Shown: positions 22,231 to 34,507, counted from the stretch's first letter. The stretch is DNA of 35,849 nucleotides from Atopobiaceae bacterium (GCA_030525685.1 JAUNEG010000022.1:1-35849), one strand, 5' to 3'. Translations and numbers: made by a program. Notes: generated by a model from the letters alone, not told the origin.

Positions 22231-22326
22231 CCTTTAAGACGGTACGAGAGACCGAAAAGGCGTCCACAACCTAATCGCAGCTGCCTTATTCGGAGTCTCC
22301 GCCACGTGGCGGTCGCTCCGTTTTTT
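22231..22326 (+). promoter_or_regulatory. PyrR-type attenuator ahead of carAB
   Basis: The leader folds into a PyrR-binding anti-antiterminator: outer stem CCTTT (22231-22235) with AAAGG (22256-22260), inner stem CGGT (22240-22243) with ACCG (22251-22254), and loop ACGAGAG, matching the conserved NGAGA loop and purine internal bulge. AAGGC (22257-22261) can pair instead with GCCTT (22283-22287) as antiterminator. The intrinsic terminator follows at 22291-22320 (CGGAG/CTCCG and CCGCC/GGCGG arms) with six T at 22321-22326. In known PyrR systems, high UMP/UTP stabilises the first hairpin and allows termination, turning off pyrimidine synthesis. Confidence 0.85.
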
Positions 22327-22374
22327 GTAGCTGCAGGTTTGCCCCTGGGCGCACGACGAAAGGGCGGTGTTGCT

Positions 22375-23643
22375 GTGAACCTACTGGTTGACGACGGCAG
22401 GCATCCGAGGGCGCTTCTCGCGCTGGAGAACGGGATGCACTTCTTTGGGCGCTCTGCAGGCGCAGAGGGCGAGACCTTCGGCGAGATCGTGTTCAACACC
22501 TCGATGGCCGGCTATCAGGAGATCGTCTCCGACCCGTCCTACGCGGGCCAGATTGTGACGCTCACCTACCCCCAGATCGGCAACTACGGCATCAACGAGA
22601 AGGACATGCAGGGCGACCCGCTCCACCTGGCCGGCCTCGTGGTACACGACATGTGCTACACCCCGAGCAACTGGCAGTCCGTGGAGAGCTTCCCGAACTT
22701 CCTCGCGCAGAACGGCGTCGTCGCGATCGAGGACGTGGACACCCGCGCCCTCACCATCGCCATCCGCGAGGGCGGCGCCATGAGGGCGGCGATCTCCACG
22801 ACCGACCTCGACCCGGAGAGCCTCGTCGCCCGCGTCAAGGCGTCCCCTTCCATCGCCGACCACAACTACGTCGCCGACGTCTCCACCAAGGAGGCCTACA
22901 CGGTCCCCGGCCAGGGCGTCGACGGCCACCCGCGCCTGCGCGTCGTGGCCTACGACTGCGGCGAGAAGAAGGGCATCGCCAAGCGTCTCTCGGCCGCCGG
23001 CTGCGAGGTCGCCGTCGTGCCCTGGGACACGCCGGCCGAGAAGGTCCTCGAGATGGCGCCCGACGGCGTGTTCTTCTCCAACGGCCCCGGCGACCCCATT
23101 TCCGTGCCGCCCGTTGTCGACGCCGTGCGCGCGTGCCTCGGCAAGCTTCCGGTCTTTGGCATCTGCCTCGGCAACCAGGTCATCTCCATGGCGGTCGGCG
23201 GCCAGATCGAGAAGCTCCCGTACGGCCACCACGGCGGCAACGAGCCCGTGATGAACCTGCTCACCGGCAAGGTGGAGATCACCGCGCAGAACCACAACTA
23301 TGGCCCGGTCTTCTCGTCCTTCGGCCCGCTCGTGCCCGAGCTCTCCGGCGGCGTCTCCGAGCATCCGGCCGACGGGGACCTGCGCTTCTGGTCCCGCGCC
23401 CATGTGGCCCCCGTCGTCCAGACCGAGAAGTACGGGCGCGTCCGCCTCACGCACGTCAACCTCAACGACGGCACGCCCGAGGGCATCCAGTTCCTCGACG
23501 TTCCGGCCTTCTCCATGCAGTACCACCCCGAGGCCAAGCCCGGCCCCAACGACTCCACGTACGCCTTCGCGGCGTTCGCCAAGCTCATGCGCGGCGAGGA
23601 CGACTACCTCGCCATCGACGTCCGCGAGGGGAGGCGCTTCTAG
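22375..23643 (+). CDS. carA: Carbamoyl-phosphate synthase small subunit
   Basis: A 422-residue glutaminase subunit that releases ammonia from glutamine for CarB. The start is the GTG at 22375, because the family N-terminus (LLVDDGRHPRALLALENG) begins there; the frame is open upstream across the leader. Motifs: FGRSAGAEGETFGEIVFNTSMAGYQEI in the N-domain, given in part; GVFFSNGPGDP; the nucleophile region FGICLGNQ with its Cys; and SMQYHPEAKPGP with the catalytic His and Glu. It is separated from carB by only the stop codon. Controlled by the PyrR attenuator just upstream. Confidence 0.96.
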   Translation: MNLLVDDGRHPRALLALENGMHFFGRSAGAEGETFGEIVFNTSMAGYQEIVSDPSYAGQIVTLTYPQIGNYGINEKDMQGDPLHLAGLVVHDMCYTPSNWQSVESFPNFLAQNGVVAIEDVDTRALTIAIREGGAMRAAISTTDLDPESLVARVKASPSIADHNYVADVSTKEAYTVPGQGVDGHPRLRVVAYDCGEKKGIAKRLSAAGCEVAVVPWDTPAEKVLEMAPDGVFFSNGPGDPISVPPVVDAVRACLGKLPVFGICLGNQVISMAVGGQIEKLPYGHHGGNEPVMNLLTGKVEITAQNHNYGPVFSSFGPLVPELSGGVSEHPADGDLRFWSRAHVAPVVQTEKYGRVRLTHVNLNDGTPEGIQFLDVPAFSMQYHPEAKPGPNDSTYAFAAFAKLMRGEDDYLAIDVREGRRF

Positions 23644-26853
<3,210 letters not shown>

Positions 26854-26888
26854 CCTGATAAAGGCGCCAGGGTTCTTCGTCAGGCTTA

Positions 26889-26922
26889 GGGCCGTCGGGC
26901 TTCGCGCCCGGCGGCCCTTTTT
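26889..26922 (+). terminator. Intrinsic terminator of carAB
   Basis: A 12-bp GC-rich stem (GGGCCGTCGGGC with GCCCGGCGGCCC, one G-T pair) and a short TTCGC loop are followed by TTTTT, 36 bp after the carB stop. Confidence 0.9.
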
Positions 26923-27020
26923 GATACTTAGCCTCTCAATGACAGGTCCTCTCATAATTGGAGTTATCTATCTACGTTTATGGTCCTTCGCTGCGTTGGG
27001 CGGCACCCTCAGCAGGATTG

Positions 27021-27049
27021 TTCTCTGCGTGAAAGGGTGGAATTACAAT
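27021..27049 (+). promoter_or_regulatory. Possible promoter of the PHP gene
   Basis: TTCTCT and TACAAT with 17-bp spacing, 54 bp before the start codon. The -35 is weak. Confidence 0.35.
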
Positions 27050-27102
27050 GACGGGGGACGTCCCCGGATGGTCCGGGGCGCCGCCATCAGAGGGAGACTC
27101 AC

Positions 27103-27942
27103 ATGGCGCGACCGCTTGAACCTGGATCTATTGTGGACTGCCACACGCACACGAGCTTCTCGGACGGTGCGGGCACGTTCGAGGAGAACGCCCGCGCCGC
27201 CGTCGCGGCCGGATGCGCCGTGCTGGTGTGCACGGACCACCTCACGCTGCCCGCGTCGATGGACCCGGCCGGCGAGGTGCAGGTCGTCGAAGGGGAGCTG
27301 CCCGCGCACCGCGCCGCGTTCGAGTCAGCGCGAGCCGCCCATCCCGAGCTGGAGATGGTCTACGGCTTCGAGGTCGACTGGTATCCCGGCTGCGAGGACG
27401 ACGTTCGCCATTGGTCGTCCGGGGCGCAGGTCCTTCTCGGCAGCGTGCACTGGCTGGGCGAGAAGGACGACGGCGCGTGGATCGACGATACCTCCGACCT
27501 GCGCGTCTGGCACGAGCTCGGCCCAGGCGAGGTGTGGCGGCGCTACGTGGCCGCATGGTGCGCCGCCTGCGAGAGCCCGCTCGCCTTCGACACGATGGCG
27601 CACCCCGACCTGCCGGAGCGCATGCGCCCGCTCGGCCTTGCCGCCACGATCGACCTCGCGCCGCTCTGGGATGAGATGGTCGCCTGCGCCCGCGACACCG
27701 GCCGCCGGGTGGAGCTCTCCACCGCCGGCTGGCGCAAGGGGGTGGGGGACTACTACCCCTCGCGCGGCCTGCTGGGGCGGTTCCGCGCCGCCGGCGTGCC
27801 CATCACCGTGGGCTCCGACGCGCACGTCCCGTCGGACGTCTGCGACGGGATACGCGAGGCCTACGCGTATGCCTGGGAGGCAGGCTACCGCTCGGTCGAG
27901 GTCCCGCATGCGGACGGCGGCTGGGAGCGCATGCCGCTATGA
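27103..27942 (+). CDS. PHP-domain phosphoesterase, histidinol-phosphatase-like
   Basis: A 279-residue PHP-family metal hydrolase. Metal ligands seen: HTHTSFSDG (H14, H16, D21), CTDHLTL, the FEVDWYPG Glu, GSVHWLG His, and ITVGSDAHVPSD near the C-terminus. The layout matches the HisK/HisJ histidinol-phosphate phosphatase branch, which removes phosphate from L-histidinol phosphate, but similar PHP proteins act on other phosphomonoesters and no other histidine gene is nearby. GAGGGAG precedes the ATG. It ends 39 bp before the response regulator and could share its transcript. Confidence 0.82.
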   Translation: MARPLEPGSIVDCHTHTSFSDGAGTFEENARAAVAAGCAVLVCTDHLTLPASMDPAGEVQVVEGELPAHRAAFESARAAHPELEMVYGFEVDWYPGCEDDVRHWSSGAQVLLGSVHWLGEKDDGAWIDDTSDLRVWHELGPGEVWRRYVAAWCAACESPLAFDTMAHPDLPERMRPLGLAATIDLAPLWDEMVACARDTGRRVELSTAGWRKGVGDYYPSRGLLGRFRAAGVPITVGSDAHVPSDVCDGIREAYAYAWEAGYRSVEVPHADGGWERMPL

Positions 27943-27981
27943 TACGTGGGGGCGGTCCTTCGTGTCGTTTGGGGGAGGAGT

Positions 27982-28668
27982 ATGGCGCGGCTACTGGTTA
28001 TCGAGGACGACGCGGCGATCAATGACGTCGTGGCGACGCGCCTCTCGCGTGACGGCCACACAGTGACGCAGGCGTTCTCCGGCTCCGAGGCTCGCCTTCT
28101 GCTGGGCGAGGAGGGCGCGACGTTCGACCTTGTCATCAGCGACCTCATGCTGCCCGGCGCGACGGGGGAGGAGCTCGTGGGGCTTATCCGCGAGCGCGAC
28201 GCCGCGACGCCCGTCTTGGTGATCTCCGCCCGTGCGACGGCTGCCGACAAGATTGGCCTTCTCGACCTGGGTGCGGACGACTACCTCGTAAAGCCCTTCG
28301 ACCTCGACGAGCTGGCGGCGCGCGTCGCCGTGCAGCTGCGCCACCGGGGCACGGCTGCCGCCACGGACTCGGGGGTCCTGCGGTACCGTCAGTGGGCTCT
28401 GGACACGGAGGCCCGTACGCTCACCGTCGACGGATCTCGTGAGGTCCCGCTCACCAAGATAGAGTTCAACATCCTCGAGGCACTCGTTCGGCGGCCGAAC
28501 AAGGTCTTCTCCAAGTCCGAGCTCTTCGAGCTGGCGTGGGGGGAGCCTTTTGCGGGCGACGACTCCACCGTGGCCGTGCACGTCTCCAACATTCGCGGCA
28601 AGCTGCGCGCCACAGGCACCGACGGCTACCTCAAGACGGTCTGGGGTATGGGCTTCAAGCTTGCGTAG
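27982..28668 (+). CDS. OmpR-family response regulator
   Basis: A 228-residue regulator. The receiver domain (1 to about 115) has the acidic pair E8-D9/D10, phospho-acceptor D54 in VISDLMLPG, and Lys in YLVKPFD. The C-terminal winged helix (about 128-228) includes EVPLTKIEFNILEALVRRPN and VAVHVSNIRGKLR. The start at 27982 sits directly after GGGGGAGGAG; an upstream in-frame ATG at 27946 lacks support. The cognate kinase is likely the one at 31566, with an ABC exporter between, a layout common in lantibiotic or bacitracin resistance loci. The unusual repeat array right after this gene may hold its binding sites. Confidence 0.93.
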   Translation: MARLLVIEDDAAINDVVATRLSRDGHTVTQAFSGSEARLLLGEEGATFDLVISDLMLPGATGEELVGLIRERDAATPVLVISARATAADKIGLLDLGADDYLVKPFDLDELAARVAVQLRHRGTAAATDSGVLRYRQWALDTEARTLTVDGSREVPLTKIEFNILEALVRRPNKVFSKSELFELAWGEPFAGDDSTVAVHVSNIRGKLRATGTDGYLKTVWGMGFKLA

Positions 28669-28698
28669 CGTCTGGGCACTCTATGAGGTGCAGACTGC

Positions 28699-28927
28699 TG
28701 CAGAACTCATGCTCGTGATGAAAAGGTGGCGCCTCGCGTGCAAAACTCTCGCTCGTGATGAATGTTTCTCGGTCTCATGACCACATTCGATTTAATAATC
28801 TTTCTCTCAACTGGGATTATGAGCCGCGAGGAACTGCGCGAGGCTCTATTGCGTCACGTTTTTCTCATCACGAGCGGCTGTTTTGCAGCTCTCGGTCGAA
28901 TCATTCATCACGAACGGCCGTTTTGCA
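28699..28927. repeat. Symmetric array of four 23-bp repeats with 40-bp phasing
   Basis: Four copies of a 23-bp unit of the form TCATCACGA(G/A)C, then 4-5 variable bases, then GTT(T/C)TGCA. Copies at 28865-28887 and 28905-28927 are on the plus strand; copies at 28699-28721 and 28739-28761 are on the minus strand. Within each pair the starts are exactly 40 bp apart, and the whole set is mirror-symmetric about position 28813. The centre is AT-rich and contains GATTTAATAATC. The 350-bp gap between the response regulator and the ABC genes holds no gene that I can support. It may be a regulator-binding array or a mobile repeat cluster. Confidence 0.88.
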
Positions 28928-29018
28928 GACGGCTTCCTCAAGCTTTCTTTAGATTTGGCTCACGGATTCTAAAGGTCTGCCCATCATCATGGTGCGCAGC
29001 CTCTAGAAAGGAGCGAGC

Positions 29019-29954
29019 GTGAACGTCATAGAGACGCATGGCCTCACCAAGCGCTATCGTCGCAAGCTGGCCGTGGACAACCTGGACATGACCGTCGCCG
29101 CCGGCGACATCTACGGCTTCGTGGGCAAGAACGGATCGGGCAAGTCCACCACGATGAAGATGGTCTGCGGCCTGGCGCGTCCCACGGCGGGCGAGGTCGT
29201 CCTCTTCGGCGACCCGGAGCGCGGCGGTGCCACGCCGCAGGGCTTCTCCCGCATCGGCGCCCTCATCGAGAGCCCGGGCGTGCTCGCCAGCCTCACCGCG
29301 CGCGACAACCTCGTCGCCAAGGCGCTCGCGCTCGGCCTGACGCATGCGGGACAGGTGGCGGACGACCTTCTCGCCCTCGTGGGTCTGGACTCGATGGACC
29401 ATCGTCGCGTGAAGGCCTACTCGCTCGGCATGAAGCAGCGCCTCGGCCTGGCGCTCGCGCTCGTGGGCAGCCCCGACCTGCTGCTCCTGGACGAGCCGTT
29501 CAACGGCCTCGACCCCGAGGCCACGCGCGCCATGCGCCTCGCGCTCATGCGTCTCAACCACGAGCATGGTGTCACGATCATGATCTCCAGCCACGTTCTC
29601 GACCAGCTCGACCGCGTTGCCACGTGCTTCGGCGTCATCGCGGACGGGCGTCTCACGGCCGAGTTCACTGACGACGAGCTCCACGAGCGCTGCGGCAGCT
29701 CCGTGCGCCTGCGCCTCGCCGAGCCGGAGCGCGGTCTCGCCCTGCTCGAGCAGGCGCTCCCGCAGGCGACCTTCCGCGCGGAGCCTGACGGCGCGCTCGT
29801 GGTCACGGGCGCCCCGCTCGACGAGGTCAGCGCCGCGTGCTTCTCGGCCGGCATCGAGGTCCGCGAGCTCACCCAGCAGGAGCGCGACATCGAGGAGTAC
29901 TTCGTCGAGCTCATGGGCGGCGCAGACGGCGAGAAGGAAGGTGCCGCCCGATGA
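29019..29954 (+). CDS. ABC transporter ATP-binding protein, lantibiotic-immunity/bacitracin type (LanF/BcrA-like)
   Basis: A 311-residue ATPase from a GTG at 29019 with AAAGGAG upstream. Walker A is GKNGSGKST (36-44), the signature is YSLGMKQRLGLALAL, Walker B is LLLLDEPFNGLD and the switch His is in ISSHVLDQL. The region after about 215 is the extra C-terminal domain typical of BcrA/LanF-like exporters. The stop overlaps the start of the first permease (ATGA). The assembled pump would have this ATPase with two different small permeases. Confidence 0.92.
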   Translation: MNVIETHGLTKRYRRKLAVDNLDMTVAAGDIYGFVGKNGSGKSTTMKMVCGLARPTAGEVVLFGDPERGGATPQGFSRIGALIESPGVLASLTARDNLVAKALALGLTHAGQVADDLLALVGLDSMDHRRVKAYSLGMKQRLGLALALVGSPDLLLLDEPFNGLDPEATRAMRLALMRLNHEHGVTIMISSHVLDQLDRVATCFGVIADGRLTAEFTDDELHERCGSSVRLRLAEPERGLALLEQALPQATFRAEPDGALVVTGAPLDEVSAACFSAGIEVRELTQQERDIEEYFVELMGGADGEKEGAAR

Positions 29955-30751
29955 TCGCCCTGCTCCGCTCGGACGCCTATCGCGTCCTGCACTCCCGCTG
30001 GATCTGGGGCGTGGTCGCCATCGTGGCGTTTCTCCTGCTTGCGCCAGCCCTCATGATGCGCTGGACCAACATGGGTCCCATCCACTACGACGACCTCACC
30101 GGCTCGGCGCTCCCCATGACAGGCGTTCAGATGCTTGCCGCAGCCATGGCGATCATTGTGTGCTGCGACCGTACCGACCTCGGCTTTGGCCGCTCGGTCC
30201 TCTCGTCTCTCGGCGAGCGCGCCCGCATGGTCTGGTTTGCCGAGAAGTGCGTCTTCTCGCTGCTGCTCGCTGCCGTCCTGATCGTGTTCGTGTTTGTGGT
30301 GGGGCTTCTCGCCCTGCCGGTCTCCGGGGTCCCGGTGGCAGACCCCGAGCCCGCGTGGCAGGTTGCGGCCTGGCTCGGCTGCACCTGGCTCTGCGCGGCG
30401 CCCTACGTCGTGCTCACGGTGATTGTGGCTCATCTCACGCGCAACGAGGGTGTGACCACGGCGTTTGCCGTCATCGGTGCCGGAGGGCTGCTCGAGGGCG
30501 GCATCGTCGTGGGCATCGACGCCCTCTGCTACCTTGCCGGCGGCCATTTCCTGGATTTCTCCTCTGCCATCGCCCCGTGGCTACCGTCGCAGATCGTTGG
30601 CATTGTCGGACAGGGGGCCGCCGCGCTGCTCTCGGCGGACAATGCCGTGCGTCTGTCCGGCGCCGTTCGCGCGCTCATCGTCTGCCTGCCGCTCACCGTT
30701 GCCGTCACCGCCGCCGACGCGCTGCTCGTCTCGAGGAGGGATGTCGCATGA
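29951..30751 (+). CDS. ABC-2 type permease, LanE/LanG-like (first)
   Basis: A 266-residue membrane protein starting at an ATG that overlaps the ATPase stop. It begins MIALLRSDAYRVLHSRWIWG, a cytoplasmic helix followed by about six hydrophobic spans (about 20-38, 55-75, 100-125, 145-170, 175-200 and 235-260). The family N-terminus (lysine/arginine-rich helix before the first span) and length fit lantibiotic-immunity permeases. It overlaps the second permease by four bases. Confidence 0.85.
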   Translation: MIALLRSDAYRVLHSRWIWGVVAIVAFLLLAPALMMRWTNMGPIHYDDLTGSALPMTGVQMLAAAMAIIVCCDRTDLGFGRSVLSSLGERARMVWFAEKCVFSLLLAAVLIVFVFVVGLLALPVSGVPVADPEPAWQVAAWLGCTWLCAAPYVVLTVIVAHLTRNEGVTTAFAVIGAGGLLEGGIVVGIDALCYLAGGHFLDFSSAIAPWLPSQIVGIVGQGAAALLSADNAVRLSGAVRALIVCLPLTVAVTAADALLVSRRDVA

Positions 30752-31569
30752 TGGCGCTGCTCAAGTCTGATCTCTACCGAACCGTGCAAGCCCGCTGGCC
30801 GGGGGTCGTACTCGCTCTCGTCGCGCTTGCCACCTTGGGCAGCGCCGTACTCACTATCTGGTGGCCACTCGAGCCCGGCGTCGTCTACGACGGCCTCACC
30901 GGGCGTACGGGCGCCCTGCGCTTCGCCGGGCGGGGAACCTCGATTGCGCTCGTGTCGGCGATCGCCCCCTTCGTTGCCGCGCATCTCTCCTGCGCGGACT
31001 CCGATTTCGGATTTGACCGTACGCTTCTCTCGTCGATGCGCGGTCGCGTCGCGTACTTTGCCGAGAAGTACCTGCTCACAGTGCTCCTCTCGGGCGCGAT
31101 TCTGATTGCCTATCTCGTGTTCAGCGGGCTTGGCGTCTTTGTGATCTTGCGTCCCGTGGAAAACGTCGAGCCGTTCTGGCAGGTTGCGGCGTGGGCGGGG
31201 GAGGGCTGGCTCGCGGCGTGTGCTTATGCGCTCGTCGTGCTGCTGGTCGGACAGCTCACACGCAGTCGGGCAATTGCATTTATCGTCGTGTTCCTGCTGC
31301 TCTCGGGTGCCGTGGAGCAGGGGGCCTTCACCTTCCTCCTGCTCGTGAGCAATGTGTTCGGCCTGGGGTGGGGCCCCGCGCTCGAGGCGGCCATTGCCTG
31401 GATGCCCTACGTCACCACGGCCGCAGTGGGCAACGGTGCCGCGGACATGCTTACCGTGGATGCGACCGGCTTCGCCCCGGCTGTCCGTGCGCTCGTCGTC
31501 TGCGTCCCGCTCTGCCTCGCGTGCGGCGGACTCGGTGCCCTCGCTGGCACGAGGCGCGATGTCGGATGA
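30748..31569 (+). CDS. ABC-2 type permease, LanE/LanG-like (second)
   Basis: A 273-residue membrane protein related to its upstream neighbour: both begin M-ALL-SD-YR, share TGxTGALxxxG-like positions and end with RRDV. This indicates an old tandem duplication that gave the two halves of the export channel. The ATG at 30748 overlaps the previous stop, and GAGGAGGG lies just upstream; the ATG at 30751 is also possible. It has about six hydrophobic spans. Confidence 0.85.
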   Translation: MMALLKSDLYRTVQARWPGVVLALVALATLGSAVLTIWWPLEPGVVYDGLTGRTGALRFAGRGTSIALVSAIAPFVAAHLSCADSDFGFDRTLLSSMRGRVAYFAEKYLLTVLLSGAILIAYLVFSGLGVFVILRPVENVEPFWQVAAWAGEGWLAACAYALVVLLVGQLTRSRAIAFIVVFLLLSGAVEQGAFTFLLLVSNVFGLGWGPALEAAIAWMPYVTTAAVGNGAADMLTVDATGFAPAVRALVVCVPLCLACGGLGALAGTRRDVG

Positions 31570-32585
31570 TGCACGAGGCGTTCCTCGAGCAGCTCTACCG
31601 CTGGCCGGAGCCGCTCGTAGACTGGCTCCTCACAAGCTCTAGGATGGAGTGGCTGGCCGGAATCGTGAAGGGGTTTCACATGGCGGATGGGCTCATGCTC
31701 GCGGCGATGCTCGTGCTCGGCCTCGCCCTGGGAGGGCTCTTCGTCATCGCCTGCTATGCAACCGAGCTGGGTCGTCAGGTGCGCTTTCTGACCGCCCGCG
31801 ACCGCGCGAGCAACGCACGTCTCACCTGCGGCAGCCGTCTGCCGGGCATGGTCGGCATGGTCGACGCCGTGAACGCCGAGATCGACGTCGCCGACGCCGA
31901 GCGCGTGGAGGCCCTGCGCGCCGCGGACGAGTTCTCGCGCGGCCTCTCCGCGCTCAGCCATGACGTCCGTACGCCGCTCGCCGGCGCCCGCGGCTACCTT
32001 CAGCTCGCGCGCGAAGAGGCGGATTCGACGCGCAAGGACGAGCAGCTGGCGGCCGCCGACGCGCGCCTCGCCTCGATGTCCGCGCTGCTTGACGAGCTCT
32101 TCTCGTACGCTCGCTCCGCCGATCCCGACACCCCGCTCGAGCTTGGTCCCGTTGCGCTGCGGCCGCTCTTGGAGCAGGTCCTTCTCGGCCATTACCCCGA
32201 GTTCGATGAACGCGGCTGGGAGCCGGCCCTGGCCTGCGGGGACGTCATCGTCGAGGCCGACGGGGAGGCGCTCTCGCGCATCGTCGAGAACCTCGTGGTC
32301 AACGCGCTTCGACACGGCTCCGGCCCGCTTGCGGTGCACGTGCGACCGGCAGGCGAGAAGGACCTCGCCGCCGTCGAGTTCTCCAATCCCGTGGCGGATC
32401 CCTCCGCCATCGACGCCGACCGCCTCTTCGAGCGCTTCTACCAAGCCGACTCCTCACGCGCGACAGTCGGCTCCGGACTCGGTCTGTCCGTCGCCGCCAA
32501 GCTCGCCGAGGCCCAGGGTATGACCCTCTCTGCCCGCCTCGAGGGAATCACGCTCGTCGTCACGCTCGTCATGAGCATCGTCTGA
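31566..32585 (+). CDS. Sensor histidine kinase
   Basis: A 339-residue kinase that overlaps the permease stop. It has a short N-terminus, one clear membrane span at about 42-64, and no sizeable extracellular sensor domain, as in intramembrane-sensing kinases tied to antimicrobial-peptide exporters. The H-box [12 protein letters not shown] contains H132, the N-box is [11 protein letters not shown], the later FERFYQAD segment is present, and the G-box is [11 protein letters not shown]. The likely partner is the response regulator at 27982, and the signal may be relayed from the adjacent ABC exporter. Confidence 0.92.
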   Translation: MMHEAFLEQLYRWPEPLVDWLLTSSRMEWLAGIVKGFHMADGLMLAAMLVLGLALGGLFVIACYATELGRQVRFLTARDRASNARLTCGSRLPGMVGMVDAVNAEIDVADAERVEALRAADEFSRGLSALSHDVRTPLAGARGYLQLAREEADSTRKDEQLAAADARLASMSALLDELFSYARSADPDTPLELGPVALRPLLEQVLLGHYPEFDERGWEPALACGDVIVEADGEALSRIVENLVVNALRHGSGPLAVHVRPAGEKDLAAVEFSNPVADPSAIDADRLFERFYQADSSRATVGSGLGLSVAAKLAEAQGMTLSARLEGITLVVTLVMSIV

Positions 32586-32596
32586 AAGGGAGACGC

Positions 32597-32914
32597 ATGA
32601 TAGTCACCACCACCAACTCCGTCGAGGGCCACCAGATCGTCGACTACCTTGGCATCGTCACCGGCGAGGCCGTGAGTGGCATCAACATGCTCCGCGACCT
32701 CGGCGCCGGGATCCGCAACGTCTTCGGCGGACGCTCGGCCGGCTACGAGGAGGAGCTCCAGCGGGCGCGCGAGGAGGTCCTTGCCGAGATGCAGCAGCGT
32801 GCGGACGCGCTCGGCGCGGACGCGATCGTGGGCGCCTCCATCGGCTACGAGACCTTCGAGGGCATGATCATGACCTGCTGCTCCGGCACGGCGGTCCGCC
32901 TGCGCCGCGCGTGA
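32597..32914 (+). CDS. YbjQ-family (UPF0145) protein
   Basis: A 105-residue protein with [15 protein letters not shown], the central alpha-rich [17 protein letters not shown] stretch and the family signature [14 protein letters not shown]. The family forms pentameric rings and is sometimes labelled heavy-metal-binding, but its function is unknown. It starts 11 bp after the kinase stop with AAAGGGAG upstream and probably belongs to that transcript. A hairpin with ends at 32914-32921 and 32954-32961 follows, without a clear T-run. Confidence 0.85.
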   Translation: MIVTTTNSVEGHQIVDYLGIVTGEAVSGINMLRDLGAGIRNVFGGRSAGYEEELQRAREEVLAEMQQRADALGADAIVGASIGYETFEGMIMTCCSGTAVRLRRA

Positions 32915-33025
32915 CGCAGGCAGACGGCCGGTCCGCGGCGACCGGTCCTTCTCGCCTGCGTGAAATATCTGCCGAGACGAGGGTATCCTGTAGAAGTTTG
33001 CTACACTCATAAGGCTGTGAAATCC

Positions 33026-33112
33026 GCGGGCGTGGTGGAACTGGTAGACACGCTGGATTTAGGTTCCAGTGGGGGTGACCCCATGAAGGTTCGAGTCCTT
33101 TCGCCCGCACCA
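33026..33112 (+). tRNA. tRNA-Leu (TAG)
   Basis: An 87-nt class II tRNA: acceptor GCGGGCG (33026-33032) pairs with CGCCCGC (33102-33108), a long variable arm (GTGGGGGTGACCCC), and CCA at 33110-33112. The anticodon stem is CTGGA/TCCAG, and the loop TTTAGGT gives TAG. It lies 51 bp before the trigger factor start with no terminator between, so the tRNA may be cut from the 5' leader of that message. Confidence 0.95.
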
Positions 33113-33163
33113 GCTTGGGAAAACTGGCGGGGCAGGCCCGCCATCGAAGACACTGGAGGAACG

Positions 33164-34507
33164 TTGAAGATCACCGTCACCGCCGAGAAGCCGTCCGACG
33201 AGAAGATGGCTGCCGCCCTCACCATTCCCGCCGCCGAGGTCGACGCCGCCGTCAAGCGGACCTACAAGGACATCGCCAAGAAGTACAGCTTCCAGGGCTT
33301 CCGTCGCGGCCACGCGCCGCGCCCGGTGATCGACGGCATCATGGGCCGCGAGGCCGTGCTCGCCCAGGCCACCAACGACCTCCTCAACGCCGCCGAGCCC
33401 CTCATGCTCGAGGAGCTCGACGTCACCCCGGTCGGCCGCGTGGACTTCGGCGCCGAGGGCGCCGATCCCGAGCTCGCCGTCGAGGGCACCGACTACGTCG
33501 TGACCGCCACCATCGGCGTGCGCCCGTCCTGCGAGCTCGAGAGCTACGACGCCCCCGAGATCAACATGCCGCCCGAGGAGGCCACCGAGGCCGAGATCGA
33601 CTGGCAGGTCAACCAGCTCCTCAGCTACCAGATGACCTACGAGGACGTCGAGGAGGGGCGCGCCGTCGAGAACGGCGACATCGTCTCCGTTGACGTCGAG
33701 AACGTCGAGGGCGCCGGTCACCTCGCCGGCAAGAACCGCCTGCTCGCCCTTGACGGCCAGCAGATTCCCGACCAGCTCCAGGAGGGCATTGTCGGGATGA
33801 GGAAGGGCGAGGAGAAGGCCATCGAGTGGACCCGCACCCACGAGCACGAGGGCGAGGAGCACTCCCACACCTTCTCCGTCAAGGTCACGCTGAACGGCAT
33901 CAAGAAGGCCGTCACCCCCGAGCTCGACGACGAGATCGCCAAGAAGTACGGCTACGACGACGTGGCCGCCTTCCGCGCCGCCGTCAAGGAGGAGGTCGAG
34001 GCCGACAAGAAGACGACGCTCCCCAACCTCAAGGAGGACCGCGTCGTCGAGGCCCTCGGCAAGGCCCTCAAGCTCGAGGCCGTGCCCGAGGCCTACCAGA
34101 ACGAGATCTTCAACGAGCTCGCCTCCGAGTTCCTCGCGCAGCTCCAGCGCCAGAACGTCAGCCTCGACATGTACCTGCGCGCCCGCGGCGTGAAGACCGA
34201 TGACTTCCTGGCCGACCTTCGCGTCCAGGCCGAGGAGCGCGCGCGTCAGTCCCTCGCGCTCGACGCCCTCGCCGCCAAGCTCGGCGTCGAGGCCACCGAG
34301 GATGACGTCCGCGCCGAGTTCGAGAAGGCCGGCGTCGAGGACGTCGACGCCTCCGTCGAGCAGTGGCGCTCCGAGGGCCGTCTGCCCGCCATCCGCGACT
34401 CCATCCGTCGCACCAAGGCCCTCGACTGGCTCGTCGAGAACGCCAAGGTGAACATCGTCGACGAGGTCGCCGAGCGCGCCGCCGCCGACAAGGCTGACGC
34501 CGAGTAA
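33164..34507 (+). CDS. tig: Trigger factor (ribosome-associated chaperone, peptidyl-prolyl isomerase)
   Basis: A 447-residue chaperone that binds emerging chains at the ribosome exit. The start is a TTG at 33164, placed by GGAGG at 33155-33159 and by the family N-terminus ([13 protein letters not shown]); the frame is open farther upstream only through the tRNA. The ribosome-binding signature [12 protein letters not shown] is at about 45-56. The central isomerase domain (about 150-250) is divergent, with [23 protein letters not shown] as its clearest segment and a His/Glu-rich loop ([10 protein letters not shown]). The C-terminal helical cradle ends at about 440. It precedes clpP and clpX in the usual order. 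Confidence 0.93.
   Translation: MKITVTAEKPSDEKMAAALTIPAAEVDAAVKRTYKDIAKKYSFQGFRRGHAPRPVIDGIMGREAVLAQATNDLLNAAEPLMLEELDVTPVGRVDFGAEGADPELAVEGTDYVVTATIGVRPSCELESYDAPEINMPPEEATEAEIDWQVNQLLSYQMTYEDVEEGRAVENGDIVSVDVENVEGAGHLAGKNRLLALDGQQIPDQLQEGIVGMRKGEEKAIEWTRTHEHEGEEHSHTFSVKVTLNGIKKAVTPELDDEIAKKYGYDDVAAFRAAVKEEVEADKKTTLPNLKEDRVVEALGKALKLEAVPEAYQNEIFNELASEFLAQLQRQNVSLDMYLRARGVKTDDFLADLRVQAEERARQSLALDALAAKLGVEATEDDVRAEFEKAGVEDVDASVEQWRSEGRLPAIRDSIRRTKALDWLVENAKVNIVDEVAERAAADKADAE

Noticed and set aside
28699..28927. CRISPR array
   Set aside because: The repeats are in two opposite orientations, only two per direction, and the 17-bp gaps are too short for spacers; no cas genes are nearby.
28762..29018. 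Small ORFs between the response regulator and the ABC genes
   Set aside because: Starts lack ribosome sites, the reading frames cross the repeats, and composition does not look coding.
32960..33163. Upstream start for trigger factor
   Set aside because: The extra frame is the tRNA-Leu gene itself; the Shine-Dalgarno site and family N-terminus point to TTG at 33164.
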